This document shows positions 25,084 through 37,480 of a DNA stretch of 64,000 nt, in pieces. Source of the stretch: Paragonimus skrjabini miyazakii (Eukaryota; Platyhelminthes; Trematoda; Plagiorchiida; Troglotrematidae); assembly GCA_014338405.1 (NCBI GenBank), contig JTDE01021153.1, positions 105,201-169,200 on the forward strand, in the 5' to 3' direction. Positions within the stretch are counted from its first letter, which is position 1. The number at the start of each line of letters is the position of its first letter. Under the pieces are notes generated by a model. It had not been told where the DNA came from. It made no database searches and saw nothing but the letters and a program-made list of their open reading frames with translations. Made by a program: the position numbers and the translations under genes.

Positions 25084-26285
25084 ACTTTATCCATCCTGAA
25101 TACACGCTAATGAACTTCATCACAGCCAACGTATGTACCTGCCACACACCGCTAGTGCTTAGAATAGGCCAATCTATATGAAAAGTATACAGACTGAAAA
25201 TTATATGGTGTGCTCACCATGCTCCAGACGAGAGTTGTGTCCTCTGGTAACTGATGCACGCTGTTCGAAATCATCTGAGTTAAGGGTTATAAAACACTGG
25301 ATTTCGGCGGAAAGGGTGTTTACATATATATAGCGAGGTATGACATACGGAACGCTAAACAGAACATTCTCGACTGTAGTTCTCTTAATCGCTAGAGAAA
25401 ACGACTGCGGAAGATTTAACCGTTCACTTCCCTTAAGAAGTATTGATTTACCTTAGAAATTGGAAATCCACAAGAGTCTTGGACTATATAGGCAGAACGT
25501 ATAACTTCATGCAGGTAGCTTTCTTCAGGCTTTCCTCCAAGATGAAAGTAATATGCAACTCACTGATGAAATAAAGTTCCAAAAGCACAGTCGAGGTCTA
25601 GTGTAAAACTGCTCTTACTGAGGAAAGGATCAACCCATGGCTGCACAAATCATTGATGAATAAGTCTGATGTTTACCACGTTGGAAACATCAGACAAACT
25701 GGTCTGTTACGAGCATCTCATGCTTCGAGAGACCTAAATATGAAGCGCATCAACCTTAGTTGTACACGTGTCACTCGAAAGGTTGTTAGAGCAGGCAGTA
25801 GGAGCAAGTGAGAAGTTAGAATGGTGTTCGTCAATATGCGTCAATCGTGATCAGGAGGAGAAGTAGTGAATCTTCTCTTAAGGAAAGACGAGAGTATTCA
25901 AAGCCCGTGTGTTTTGAGTTGCTGTAGGTTTTTGGAACTTGGCGTAATCAACCGGAAGGAGTATACAGTTTTTGGCAATTACTGTTCGCGCACTGCTGTT
26001 CGTCTGTGGAAGAATGGCCCTATAAACAACGGGAGTGCGATGCAAAGGACGTTCAGAGACAGTAACATGAACAACTCTGTATTTAGTGCGATCTCTCGTC
26101 ACAGACTTCGTTAATTAAGACACGCTCTTCGTACGCTACCATACCGTTTGGCTAGCAGAACCTTGTTGCCAGAACGTCAGCTCGGCTGGTAAAGGCACCA
26201 TGGCGTCAGACAATGAATTCGCACGGAGGCATGAAGCAATCGACTACCTCATTAACACAGTACATCGCCACATTTGTGGATAAGA

Positions 26286-26500
26286 GGATGCTGAACAGTT
26301 ATGGTTGGGAACGTAGTTAGAAGAGACCCCATCGTGAAAAAACTGAGCTTCAATGGAGTCAAACCAGTGACAGAAACAAGATGTCAAAAGCGGCAAACGC
26401 CTCACAAGCTGGGTTGCGAAGCCACACCGGAGAAACATAAATATCACATTTTGATTCAGTTACACACTCGTCCCACTGGCAATGCCTCGTGGTGTAACCG
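26286..26500 (-). mobile_element. Decayed tRNA-like SINE
   Basis: Matches the SINE at 40938-41226 in order: GAGACCCCAT-GTGAAAA, GGAGTCAAACCAGTGACAGAAAC (decayed box B and T arm), GCGGCAAACGC, AAGCTGGGTTGCGAAGCCAC and ATCACATTTTGATTCAGTTACACACTCGTCCCACTG. Many substitutions, so this is an old copy in intron 7. Confidence 0.7.
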
Positions 26501-26899
26501 GTAGGTTTTGTGCTGCCTATATACATGTATATAGACGATGGCCTATCCCTAGAGGATTCCCAAGAAGGATCATCACTTCTCTAGCCAAATTACTTTCGTC
26601 CGGCCTTGTGGAAGAACCGTCATTCATGTACACATTCAGCGTCCGTTAAACCAAGGGTAAACACTGGGTTTTCTCACTTCACTTTGTGATGGTGTTACAA
26701 AGCTTAGTTGTACACAACGAAGCATCATGAACAAGACAGCAAGGTGTTGACATTTGCAAGTGTGTGCGCACCGCCCTGTAAACACGTGGTACCTTGATCT
26801 CATTTTATTTACCCAATGCAGTCCGTCATTCACGTCTGACAAATCATCAGTGATCAGTAGTCACGGAAACTCAACCAAGTATAACTCAGAGTAAACTCA

Positions 26900-28080
26900 C
26901 TGCACATCGGCCGGTAGCGAGTTCCAATGCGACAGTTGATATGGGACAAACGGGGGTGTTTTAACTAACTAGCTTGTTACGCTATAAAGGACAATGGAGT
27001 AAGCAGACCGACTACATACATTTATCATCCATAACAGAATGAATTTTCAGACAGTGCACAAAAACCTATACACAACTGACGACATTTTAAATAATCGGTG
27101 AGTATAGTTATGAGCCCGATTCTGGCGAGTGCTACGTAACAACAAAGGAGAGTCTCCCAGGCAGTATCTTTTAGGTGCGGTACAAACTTAGCACTGTTTT
27201 GACGTCATCACTAACAGCGATGATTTTCCAGGAAAATTAATTTTTTTAAAAATCCAGATAATTAAAACGGTTAAGTCACATCAGAATTTAGAAAGTGAAG
27301 CACGCTAGATGAAGGTACTGCGTATCAGCACGTTTATAACAAAGTAACCATGTGAACCGATTTGTTACACCAAACGCGTCAATTTTACACCCTATCAAAA
27401 TACAAAAGACTGAGATGGTGCTGGAATCTATAGACGTTTACAAACTCCCATCCGATAAGTTGGCATGATGGCTAATAACCACTCTAATTCGATTGAAACG
27501 AAAAGTCTAGGCACATCTCATTAAATACTCTCTAGAATCTATTGGTGGCTTAGACAGGTTAGACGTTAATGTACTGACATGCTCACTAACGTTAAGCCAA
27601 CGCCTACAAATATCTCATGAAACAATTTACTATATTTGTGAGCCAGTTGAAATGACTTATATAACGTTGAATTTCATGAGTGATATTCGGAGGGAAACAT
27701 TGCTCTGCAATGAGAATGACAGTTCTCGTTTTCATGATCAATCCTGAGGTCAAATGGTGGGAGTGGCCATGAAGAGTCCATTAGGACCCATCTTAGCAGA
27801 GTATTCGTGTTAGGGATTGGGCGAGAGTGAGTCGCAAGCACAGTAAGCTTGTCATGCTACAAACAGTGCGTCAAATACACTAGTAATGTCCAGCCAATTC
27901 AAACGGATAGTAGACGACCCAGTACAACACTAAACAGGTGTCACTCTAACCTGAAGGTTACCTGAGAATTACAGGATAAATGCCTGCCGTTTCTAGGCAG
28001 ACACATAGGACGCCGGGAAGGCAGCTGCATTAACAAGTTCACGTAGTTCAGTAAGTGAACCTCAGTGGGTTCATTTCAGT
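26900..28080. other. Part of HECTD1 intron 7; nothing recognised
   Basis: AT-rich sequence with no long ORF and no repeat shared with the rest of the window that I could see. Confidence 0.4.
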
Positions 28081-28479
28081 TCATCATGAGCCTCCATCAG
28101 TGAATATGCTATTCACACGAAGAAGATGAACATGCACATAACACGGCATTGCGGAATCACTAGACCTGATTTCATTCGTTCTACAATAGGATGGTTCACA
28201 GAAAAAATATTGTGCACAATCCGAAAATATGGCCGATGTGTAGAGAACAGAGGTATTCAGAACCGCTTTATACGGATGATCACATTGAACACCACACAAC
28301 CCGAAGTCAAGTAAACTCGATTAAACAAACGTGTGATGCACCTGAACTACGTACGTTAGCTCGGATCTATAAACCGACAGTGCCTTCACTCAGAAGAGAT
28401 TAGACTGTCGGTGCGAACTCCCAATAGCTCTATCACTGTATACGTTGTTGCGGAGGAAGTATCACACGCATATCCGAGA

Positions 28480-28680
28480 GATGATTGATGTCCAAAGTGA
28501 AGGAACATTCTCTTGAATGGATGTAGAAGTCCGCGTTGCCAGAGAATGGTAACGTCGCTGAAATACGGAAACAACTGGTGTCCACAGTCCCTAGACATAT
28601 CGTCACCACCGGTCACGTTATCGACACGACTTGTACATTAAAACTCTGTTACGTAATTCTAATTCAAGAAACAGTTGTTC
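28480..28680 (+). repeat. Unnamed interspersed repeat, copy 2
   Basis: Frame reads GNVAEIRKQLVSTVPRHIVT then TGHVIDTTCTL, matching VAETREKPVSAVSGHNLTTG then RVIDPACAF of the copy at 42.8 kb. The DNA block GGTCACGTTATCGA is shared. Confidence 0.55.
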
Positions 28681-29305
28681 GTGAACCTGATTTTGCCTTT
28701 GGCTTATTAACCTTTCGGTATCCAGTTGTTTGCTGGGCTTGGCATTCGGTTGAAATTTCCCAACTGAGTCGTCTGACACAAACGCAAGGTATGCCTACGT
28801 AAATCTGACACTGACAGGAAACTACCACCTTTCATGTTCCAACTGTCTTGGTCAGATTCGGTCAGTTACCCTCCAGACCTCTGGGAGTTTTAAAAAGAAA
28901 CCTCAAACCTAGACGGTGCATTTATTGAAACCAAAATCTTCGAACAGTCGAACACGTAAGGAATGACCTGTGCACTATTACTGACAAAATCCGAGCCTAC
29001 AATTCTGTGCTTACGACAAGTTTTACAAAACTACTACTGAGACCACGTATTGCTTTGTGCGGCTGTTTATCCATCGCAACGTTGAAAAGAAGTGGAGGGA
29101 CCGTACCGCACCCTACTGAAGACCACAGTTCGTTATCAGTTTCTAGAATGGACATCTGGTTCTCAGGTAACCCGCTCCTTGGCCAGTAATCCAAAGCACA
29201 GTGTAAGTTGGTTCATACCTAGTTCATTGAGACAGTAGCACGTATCATGTAATAGTGAGGACAGAAACCTAGGCCACAAAACAAACAACGATGGATAACA
29301 CTAAC

Positions 29306-29623
29306 CGCGGCGTCAGGCAATGACACCTTGCCCACAGCAACAGTTCCATCCGATTTAGTGTCCGATGGTCGCGATTGTTGCATGCGGGTACTGGCTTCCG
29401 CATCTTCGGAACGGTGTAAAACGACATTTTTATTTTGATCCTCCTGCTCCAGTTCGGTCAGATCATCATCACCGTCCGCCAGTAAGTATGTCCATATTTC
29501 TTTCAGTTGACGGAGCAATGAAACGAGACCAAACCGATAGAATGCTCGTACATATATGTGTGGTAGTTTCACCAAGAGACAGTGGCTCAGTTCAAGGCCA
29601 CGCAAAACAAATTCGTCTGTTTC
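29306..29623 (-). CDS. HECTD1: HECTD1 orthologue, coding exon 7
   Basis: Residues about 657-762. It opens ETDEFVLRGLELSHCLLVKL and continues VRAFYRFGLVSLLRQL, matching the family's GHLLALQIIRDLVDKG and FLDQLARLGVISKVSTL. An acidic, Gln-rich linker follows (ADGDDDLTELEQEDQNKN), as in HECTD1, where an acidic stretch lies between the helical region and the YHWRDW motif. The acceptor is CTTGTTTCTTTTCAG at 29624; the donor is GTTAGT. Both phases are 0 (318 bases). The following intron is about 9.6 kb, the largest in the window. Confidence 0.88.
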
Positions 29624-31050
29624 CTGAAAAGAAACAAGCCGGGAGCATATGTGCAAAAAAATAAGACACAAAACTACAGACCAAAGTCGTCAAACGATGA
29701 GGTCAAAAATAGCTGATTGCGGTTCGATCTATTGTTGTCAATGGCAACAACTACGCCAATCGGGTGAAAACAATACGCCCAAGCACCCAGTGTGCTTAGG
29801 TTACGATGAAAATTAACAAATGCTGGGTATCATTTATGGAATTAGAGGCCGGCAAAAAGTGGAGCATGCATCAAATCAGACAAAACACAGAAACTTCTAG
29901 CAAACGCTTTTCAGAATAACGAAGTTTATCATCGTCTGTTTGCACGATACAACTTGATAAAATGGAAAAGATTTCTATCTGTTTTAGTGGGTGGTGCAAA
30001 TGACGTAGATAAACTAATAGTCAAAAAAATTCTTCATCGTCCAAGGCGTTGTTTACCATCGAATAGAAGGAGGATTCAGAAGTGCAATACCAGTCACATT
30101 TGATCCCAGCCTTTAGGCCCACAAACTTCCTCGAAAAAAAAACGAGATTCAGGTAGATGTGTCTAGGCTGCCCTTCTCACAAACTATCTCCATTACACAC
30201 CCGGTCAGTCCACCGCAGCTACGGAAGGGCAGCAATGAGATACTAGCGTTCAGGTTTCAACTTGGACAGGGAGGCTAAGATATGAGCTTTGCTCACCGTC
30301 ATATTCTGCAATAGCCTGGCAACAACCCTCGAGTGCCTCCACTATAGTGGAACACTTGAGTGTCAATTTGCATTTTTAAATAGATAAGGCACAACAGTAA
30401 GGTAACCAAGTATATAGATATACGAGTCAGAGTATACAGAGAAGAAGCGATTTGCGTCAGTTTACAAGTGTGTTCATTCTATGACTTGATTGATCAAACA
30501 TGCGCATCTTCAAAATTTGGACGCACAGACTCACTTGATCTTTAGTAGAACAGAAACTGACAGGACACTTTTTCACTGCTTGCCAAATAAGACCAAAGAA
30601 GAGTGAGTGTAAATAGTGATGATCAAAGAGTCTGATACATTTGACGCCCATCATCTATACCGACCGTGTTTTCGACGCATGGATTAAAACTGCTCCCATG
30701 ATGAGAAAAAAAGCTTGACTTTGTCGTAGAAAGCTTTAGCTGATGAAGGCTACAGCTGTCGACACATCGTGTCCGAACACATATCGATCCACACAATCAC
30801 ATATAGCTGGATGATACTGGTAGAAAACCTCACAAAAAGATTACTGAATGCACTAACACATCCTTGCCCAGGAAAAAAGCCAACCAACTCTTCTCGGACT
30901 GACAACATGTGACCACAGGCACATTACCTCCAATGTCTCGATTTATTTAAGTAAACATATGCATTATAAAAGCCTCAGATCACTTCAGTCGGAATAGATG
31001 ACTTACAGTGACGATACGTATGTCAATAAGTAGAAATACCAAAAACAAAC

Positions 31051-31162
31051 CTCGACGAATACTTTGTAAACCAACTGTGTGAGTTGGAATGCAAAAGGTA
31101 GAGTTTGAACTTCCATTCTACTAATGTGTTCCAGTTGCTCCGTGCGTAGAAACAACGCCATC
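31051..31162 (-). CDS. HECTD1: HECTD1 orthologue, coding exon 6 (short helical exon)
   Basis: A 112-base exon, residues about 619-656: MALFLRTEQLEHISRMEVQT then LPFAFQLTQLVYKVFVE. It lies where the family has [28 protein letters not shown]. The acceptor is TTGTGTGCAG at 31163 and the donor GTTTGT (weak at +3). Phases fit exactly: one leading base completes the codon left by exon 5 and the exon ends in phase 0 for exon 7. The residue match is modest and the call depends on position, phase and hydrophobic pattern. Confidence 0.75.
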
Positions 31163-32569
31163 CTGCACACAACGAGCAGACATTGTCGTCTATGGACAGG
31201 AAATAGAATAGATGAGGAGATGAATTAGTCAGACGCGAGACAAGTACATAAATTATGCACACTGAAATCGTCATAAACAATGTGAGTGATTTGTTCATAA
31301 CATCAACATCCACCGCCAGCAGAATGCTTGTGGTACACACCGTATAGATGGTAAGAACAATTTGTCGGACAACAATTATGTAACCAAACAAAATTGAATG
31401 ATTAGACCTAATATTATATCATGTGATTTATTTAATAAATAGGTAGCACACTCAAGAAGTATGTGCATAAACTTGTTTTAACTGTTAAAAAGTCGTTTGA
31501 TTGGATGAGAAACTAATTCTTTTGGAGATGTAAACCAAACATCCAACTGTGTGCACCTGAGCCTCGTGGTATCCTTTAAGTATGAATAATGTAAAAGCAT
31601 ACATTCCTAAATATCGTGATTAGACGTCACCTAGATGTAACTAATGAACGTATTGTGTGCTGCAAGCCAACATAAACAAGATGGTGCAGAAACTGAAAGA
31701 ATTTCACTCTGGTGGTATGTAAAAGTCACAAATTCCACGGGACGAAAAAATGCTTCAAAGATACACTGCAAGCCAAAGAAATGTTGCAGTGAAAAATTCC
31801 TAATGGAAGTAGTTTCATCATACCGTTCATCAGAAAATACTGCCAACTGCTGAAACGAAAAACCATGAATGTCCAAGGAAGCAGTTTATGATCACCTCCC
31901 TCCTCCTTTCCAATAAAACCTTTTAGAAGGAAAAATGCGTTCATGCTCCTAACTTGAGCAAACGTGTGAGAACTACAATTCTGTTAATCATTGCATACAT
32001 CTGTTATCAAGAAGTTGTTAAAACATTCACAATGAATAAGAGGCTCCACATCCTCGTCAAGGAGCGCAGACTGAGATAGCTGAACGATGTATTAGAGAAA
32101 TCGTTGGTCAGCAACAGTCAGAGAGCCAAGAAACGCCATATCTTACAGTATGAGAGAACTATCGACCACAGATCACAAACCGAGTACTGCATAACTGATC
32201 AATGTCCGCATGCACAGCCACAGTGTGAATAATTAGGAAATCGTACTGATCAACCGTTAGCAAAAGACACTATAGGCTCAAGAACAATCGAATGCTATTC
32301 TGCTTTCTGGGGGTTGAGGGTGTCACTCCGTCTGTTTGCTTTTCGGGTAAGGACACATGTAAGCGCACGCTTGTGTAAAATAAGCTATAAGTTGTGTCCT
32401 CTGATTACTATCGTTTGAAATAAAACGGTGTTCCAAGCCAGTTAGCCTTCTATTATTGAATAACAGGCACAGTATTAGCTGACTGAGTCTGAGCAATTGA
32501 GATCTGTAGCCAGAAATGGACGGGAGTAACCCAGCTGGAGCCAACAGATTCAGGTTTCTACCCTCATCA

Positions 32570-33660
32570 CTAACGCGGAGTGATCGGCTGAGTTTCGTTC
32601 AGTCGGGATGTTTTCCACGAGTTAATCGATTGATCGAGCCAGCCTAAATGGGACGAGTGCTTGGAGGCAGACGCCACCGCCACGACTTCCGTGGTCAGTT
32701 GGTTAGCACTGGGGAGGCAACTGACGACAGTTCTTCATTGTGTCTGTCGCGAACGAATACGGTCAACCTCTTCAGTTGTAAAGCGCCGTCAACTCATTTT
32801 GGAAATTTATTCCTGGATGTATACTTTTGGATCAAAAACAAGGTTCATATCTAAGCATACGAATATCCCAGCTATTATCCGGTCGATAGTTAAGTTTGTT
32901 CTTTCTTCCAGGGTAGGACAGAGAAAATAGTACTGTTGGAAAAAGATTTTTCTCAGAAATGGTTTATTTTTCAATATCTTCGAAAACTATTTTGTGGCTT
33001 AGAATTTTATCTTCTGGCGCCATAGCATGCTAAAACCTAGGTTTGGCGCATATTTTTCCAACGCCTCTGATTAATCCATTCCGTTTTTATTGCATCAATT
33101 AAGATGGGATTCTTCAAGGCCATTCGGAGTCTATATGTTACAAGGCGCAATCGTAACTAGCAAGGGCGCACGGATTGAATTTGAATTGTGCAACAGAGCG
33201 TGCTGCAGTGCTGTCCGCATCGTTTTCGTTTTCGTTTAGGTAAGTCGTGTGCATGGCTTACTGGGCTTTTGGCTCATGCTTGTTTGTTCTGTTTCCTTTT
33301 ACGGGACTGTTCCTGGAACCCCTACTTCAGAAGAACTCTGTCCCCCGGTGTCTGCATGTTGCTCCAAAGTTGTTCCATGAGTTTTACGGGCATCACTGTA
33401 AAAGCGGCTGGATTGCACCTTACAATATACAGAAGTGTCCGCCTGCTTGTTACCCTCAATTTCAGACCAAATACATTCTCGGCTAAACGTCAAAATCATC
33501 TGCGTTTTTTTTTGAGATTATGGGTAACGTTACGGTCGGTCCCAAGTGATAGCGATTTTTATATTCATGCGCTAACTGATTCCCGTCACTTGTCGATCAC
33601 GTGCGTCATAATTGGTACGGTCTATATCTGAAATTCACATTAACCCCACGGTTTTATCGA
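32570..33660 (+). other. Unidentified stretch of HECTD1 intron 5 with plus-strand ORFs
   Basis: Several overlapping plus-strand ORFs with a G/T-rich composition unlike the flanks, for example the frame at 33247-33486 with Cys and aromatic residues (LFHEFYGHHCKSGWIAPYNI). I recognise no domain and no splice signals of a gene. It is probably an old mobile element. Confidence 0.3.
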
Positions 33661-33989
33661 TCGCTAAAAAGTCATAAAGCCCATGTAACTAACAGACCTA
33701 CCGCTGGTGAGAATGGCTCTTCAACACATGAGCTTGAAAGGCGTGTGACAGGAGTTTCACAACCATAATTGAAAACATCCGGTAGCACTAACAAGAAAAA
33801 TCATAACTGCACAATCAGCTCGATTTCCGTCGAGAACGATGAAGTACTTATTCGTTCCGAGGTTAACAGTTGCTAACACAACCCCAGTTAACTGCATCAA
33901 AAACAACTAGAAATTCACTACTAAGCGACATCACGCCAGGAAAAATCTGATTCCGTACAGTGATCGGAAAAAACGCCATTGCTGATCAA

Positions 33990-34137
33990 AACATTAAGTG
34001 AAGAAAGAACTCAACCTACTTCGTAGGTCAAGCGAAACGAGCAAAGAACAAGCCCGTGAGGAGAAAGCTAGGTTTCACCATTGTCGTGGCTGCATTGCTC
34101 ACAAATTCACACTTCACCAGATGGCTGAACTCCGCCA
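33990..34137 (+). pseudogene. Short LINE reverse transcriptase fragment
   Basis: Encodes SETSKEQAREEKARFHHCRG then CIAHKFTLHQMAELRH, an older relative of SETRAEHVREEQLGFRSCSG then CIYHMFTLRQIVELRH at 34.73 kb. It breaks off at ELRH and joins directly to a reverse-oriented LINE 3' end. Confidence 0.7.
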
Positions 34138-34600
34138 CGTCTATATTCAAACATTCACCATCAAGGTGTCTACATCCTGCAAACAGAAAACCGACCTGTA
34201 AGTGAAAGTAATACGTCATCAGCTTCCTTACAGTTTTCACTGTCTCGAGTCAATAAGCACATCCACTTCACAAACAACGACAACATTTACACAACTCAGC
34301 CCGATTAGTCGCCATTTCATCTAACATCTTTAGCCATAGACTTTGTGAGTCGTGAGGTCCCCAGCCTGGGTTACGAACTCAACCTACAGTGACCAACTTC
34401 TTCATGCACAATTTCATTTCTCTTCGCCAGATACTCATCTGTTCATCTCGCACCTTACGCCAGTCGGCGGCAACGTCGGCAGAGTGCACGATGTGGGAGA
34501 CGACTAGTTGGCATCATTAATACACGGCTTTACCATCTACCTTTGTGCAAATGTAAAGAGTGTTAATCACTAACGATTATAAATCTAACAATATTTCAAA
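34138..34600 (-). mobile_element. LINE 3' end (C-terminal part and 3' UTR), minus-strand half of a chimeric mosaic
   Basis: The reverse complement carries the C-terminal polymerase region and the 3' UTR of the RTE-like LINE; it matches 59110-59550 in near identity, including CGCACCTTACGCCAGTCGG and GAGACGACTAGTTGG. On this strand it directly abuts the plus-strand polymerase fragment that starts near 34600. Confidence 0.8.
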
Positions 34601-36060
34601 GGACTGAAGGTCTCCTGACTGTGAATGAATCCCAGAAGGCCAACCAACGATTTCGGATGGAAAGAAGTCGTCCAAAATACTTCTGATTTACCTTATTGCA
34701 TCAAAGTTTCTCGCAGTCGTCATACTTCGTATGCTAAGCGAAACGCGTGCAGAACATGTCCGTGAGGAACAACTTGGGTTTCGCTCTTGCAGTGGCTGTA
34801 TTTATCACATGTTCACACTTCGCCAGATAGTTGAACTCCGTCATTCACATAGAAGACCAATACTTGTCTTCTTGGACATCAGAGATGCGTTCGATTCGGT
34901 TAACAGAGCTACACTCTGAGAATGTTTGTTGAGGAAGGGTGTGCCTTAGAAATATCTGACCGTGTTGACAGCAATTTATTATCAAACCTCGTGCAGGGTT
35001 AGGAATTGTGGTAGCGTATCACCGACCTTTAGCTTCTCGAATGGAGCACGACAAGGTTGTCCAGTCTGCCCCTTCCTGTTCAACTTTGCAGTAGACGAGG
35101 TTCTACAATGTGCCATGACAGACTGCGAATGTGATGGTGTGGAACTGCTTCTAGGCACTCGAATTCGAGGCACTGAGTATGCAGACGACATCAAGATACG
35201 ATATCTGCGTCAGTTTGGTATGGCCTTTGCACCTACTAAGTGTAAGGTGCTGTTGTTGCAAGATTGACGGGACTCAGCGCCTGCATTCACTCTTGGTGGT
35301 GAGCATTTAGAAGTAGTCGAGAAATTCATGTACCTCAGAAGGTGTCGCAACGCTGGTGGAATGTCTGATGGGATCACAAATCGCATAACAAAGGCTCAGA
35401 TGACACTTGCCAAGTTACGCCATTTATGATTTCGGCATGATCTCAGTGTTTCTGTGAAAAGCAGTGTACAGTGACACTGTAGGAGCACTTCTATTGCGCG
35501 GTTTCGAAACTTGCTCCATTCGCGCGGAGAATGTTTATTGAGTATACGTCCCCGATCATCGATGTCACCGAAGCATTAGCGATGTGAGGTGATAACACCA
35601 TGTCAGCAGTGACAATGTTCACCGAGGTGTCTTCAGAACCCATATACTCTGTCGACCCTTGAGCGTATTGATCACGTCCCACAGGTTTTGTTGATCTGGC
35701 CACATTTTACGAATACCAACTAATCGCCTACCGCACCGTGCCTTATTTGTGAGTGGTGGGTTAGGGTGGAAACGGCAGCCCGGTGGTCAGCGCATGATTT
35801 GTTTTCAGGGTATGAAGGCATTTACTTTGAAGCTTGCTTCAGTAGGGCTCTCCCAGCTGCCTGGTCGGGGTCCAAAACACGCTGAACACCTTTGGCCGAG
35901 GACGGTGTTTGATATGGCAAAGAATAAAAATCAACAGCTCTGGTGTTGTGAGTTTGTGTGCATCGTCACACCTTTTTCCCCCTTATCCCGCCCCACTTAT
36001 TTTCTCTTTCACTTCATAAAATACTTCTTTGTCATGTTGTAGCACGTCTGCCATGCGCAA
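34600..36060 (+). mobile_element. LINE reverse transcriptase fragment, plus-strand half of the chimeric mosaic
   Basis: Contains REEQLGFRSCSGCIYHMFTL, VFLDIRDAFDSVNRATL (RT motif A), NGARQGCPVCPFLFNFAVDE (motif B) and EYADDIKI (motif C, intact YADD). About 65 bases just after motif C are missing compared with the copy at 58.4 kb. It continues through LKLASVGLSQLPGRGPKHAE and a 3' end that runs into a TA microsatellite. Stops after RATL and elsewhere make it inactive. It is antisense to HECTD1, in intron 5. Confidence 0.85.
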
Positions 36061-36071
36061 TTTTTACGGTT

Positions 36072-36152
36072 AATATATACATATGCATATATATACATAT
36101 ATATATATACATATATATATATATACATATATATATACATATATATATATGC
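36072..36152. repeat. (TA)n / (ATATAC)n microsatellite
   Basis: About 80 bases of alternating TA with regular ATAC interruptions, directly at the end of the LINE fragment and about 150 bases from exon 5 of HECTD1. The ORF through it (YIYIHIYI) is an artefact of the repeat. Confidence 0.95.
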
Positions 36153-36301
36153 AATGACCACAAGTTTTACCACAACATGCAGAAGTGATTGACTGATCCA
36201 AAAAGATGTGAAGAGATGTAAGTTTTAAGTTTGAGTCGGAAACAAGTTTTCAAAAATACCAAGAAAAGTTGACTCTATCATCGACAATGATGCGAACTTA
36301 C

Positions 36302-36491
36302 TTCACATCCGACGATGTGCTCTCTTCAAATAGTCCGACCAAGACAGGAAAGAGTCGATTGACAAAAATATCCTGAGCCTGCGAGCGGGACGCGTGCTCA
36401 GTCACATCCTCGACCGGGTTCACTTCGATCGTTAGTGGTTTGGACGGTGTTGCGTACGACGGACTGGATAATGGTGAACGGGCAACGAAGC
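36302..36491 (-). CDS. HECTD1: HECTD1 orthologue, coding exon 5
   Basis: Residues about 556-618. It begins RFVARSPLSSPSYATPS (low complexity) and ends with the conserved helix IFVNRLFPVLVGLFEEST, which matches the family's IYLKRLLPVFAQTFQQTM just after the ankyrin repeats. The acceptor is TTCACGTTGCAG at 36492; the donor GTAAGT leaves phase 2. In the known proteins the next residues are a conserved helix (LPSIRKASLALIRK), which is not in this exon nor at the start of the next exon I could place. Confidence 0.88.
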
Positions 36492-37480
36492 CTGCAACGT
36501 GAACCAAACGCATCGCAAAAAGGGGGTAGAAAACTTGAGTGAGTTACAAATCGTCAAAAACAAGGTGCAACTGAGGAAAAATCTACAAAAAAACTTACCG
36601 TCAGACTAAAATAACAAGCTCGGCCTTACCGATAGTCAATCCAGCAGACCATATAAAAATGTACTGTATTACAACCGTCACACACACGCACAAAAAGAAA
36701 ACTAACCGTTCACTACCGCCAACATTCCAAATGGCAGACGACAGGAGCAAACATCCACGTGAAAATAAATTGAACTATGCACGTCAACCGCAGTTTGTAG
36801 GCTGGCAGCAAAATGAAACGTTACAGCTGTTCACGAACATCACGTGATGTATGCGACATAAAAATGACTACTAACCAAACTAATGCCGCGAAAGCACATT
36901 CATATTTAAGCAAACATTTGAGGTAAAACTGCAAAAAGTTGAGCTTATAGCATTTCGACTGACATCGTTTAAAATTGGCCGATCACTCGCTGGTTGTTGT
37001 AAATATAACACGAAAACACCTGGTGTGCTTGAAAAGTGTTTGAAAATTAATCGTTTAACTTTGTTACCTGAATTTACATTTTAAGTGCACTTCAGATATA
37101 TTCATTCGACACCCTTGTTATTATTCAATCATCCTAGCTTGTCCAGTTATACAATTAGCCGTAATCAGTCCTTAAACGCTTCAGCATAGTCAACAAGTCC
37201 GGAGTTTTTGAAACCTTTAACATCGGTGCTACCCACAGACGTATCGTACAGGTCATTGTTTGGGATGATTCATGGTAAAAACACGCAGGCTATGGTACAT
37301 AACTCAACCTGCGGTGACAGGTCGAACGACGGTATACAACGCCGTACATGCATCGGTACAAACCTATACGGTGAATTCGTTTTTATTTTCTCACACCTAT
37401 GGCATCACGGGTTACAGTTCTTTTCACTGCCTGACCTGATATCACTGACATGTAACTGACTGTTGTTTGTCAGTGTCTCG
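36492..37480. other. Left part of HECTD1 intron 4; nothing recognised
   Basis: AT-rich, with short ORFs without motifs and no repeat recognised. Confidence 0.4.

Noticed and set aside
31741..31876. Candidate for the missing HECTD1 exon (residues SIRNFSLQHFF, after a good acceptor)
   Set aside because: Weak resemblance to LPSIRKASLALIRK, but no acceptor and donor pair gives the required phase 2 to phase 2 joint.
32460..32540. Second candidate for the missing exon (residues LLPSISGYRSQLLRL)
   Set aside because: The only nearby acceptor puts it in the wrong frame and there is no good donor.
35958..36188. ORF with a YIYIHIYI repeat
   Set aside because: Translation of the TA microsatellite and LINE end.
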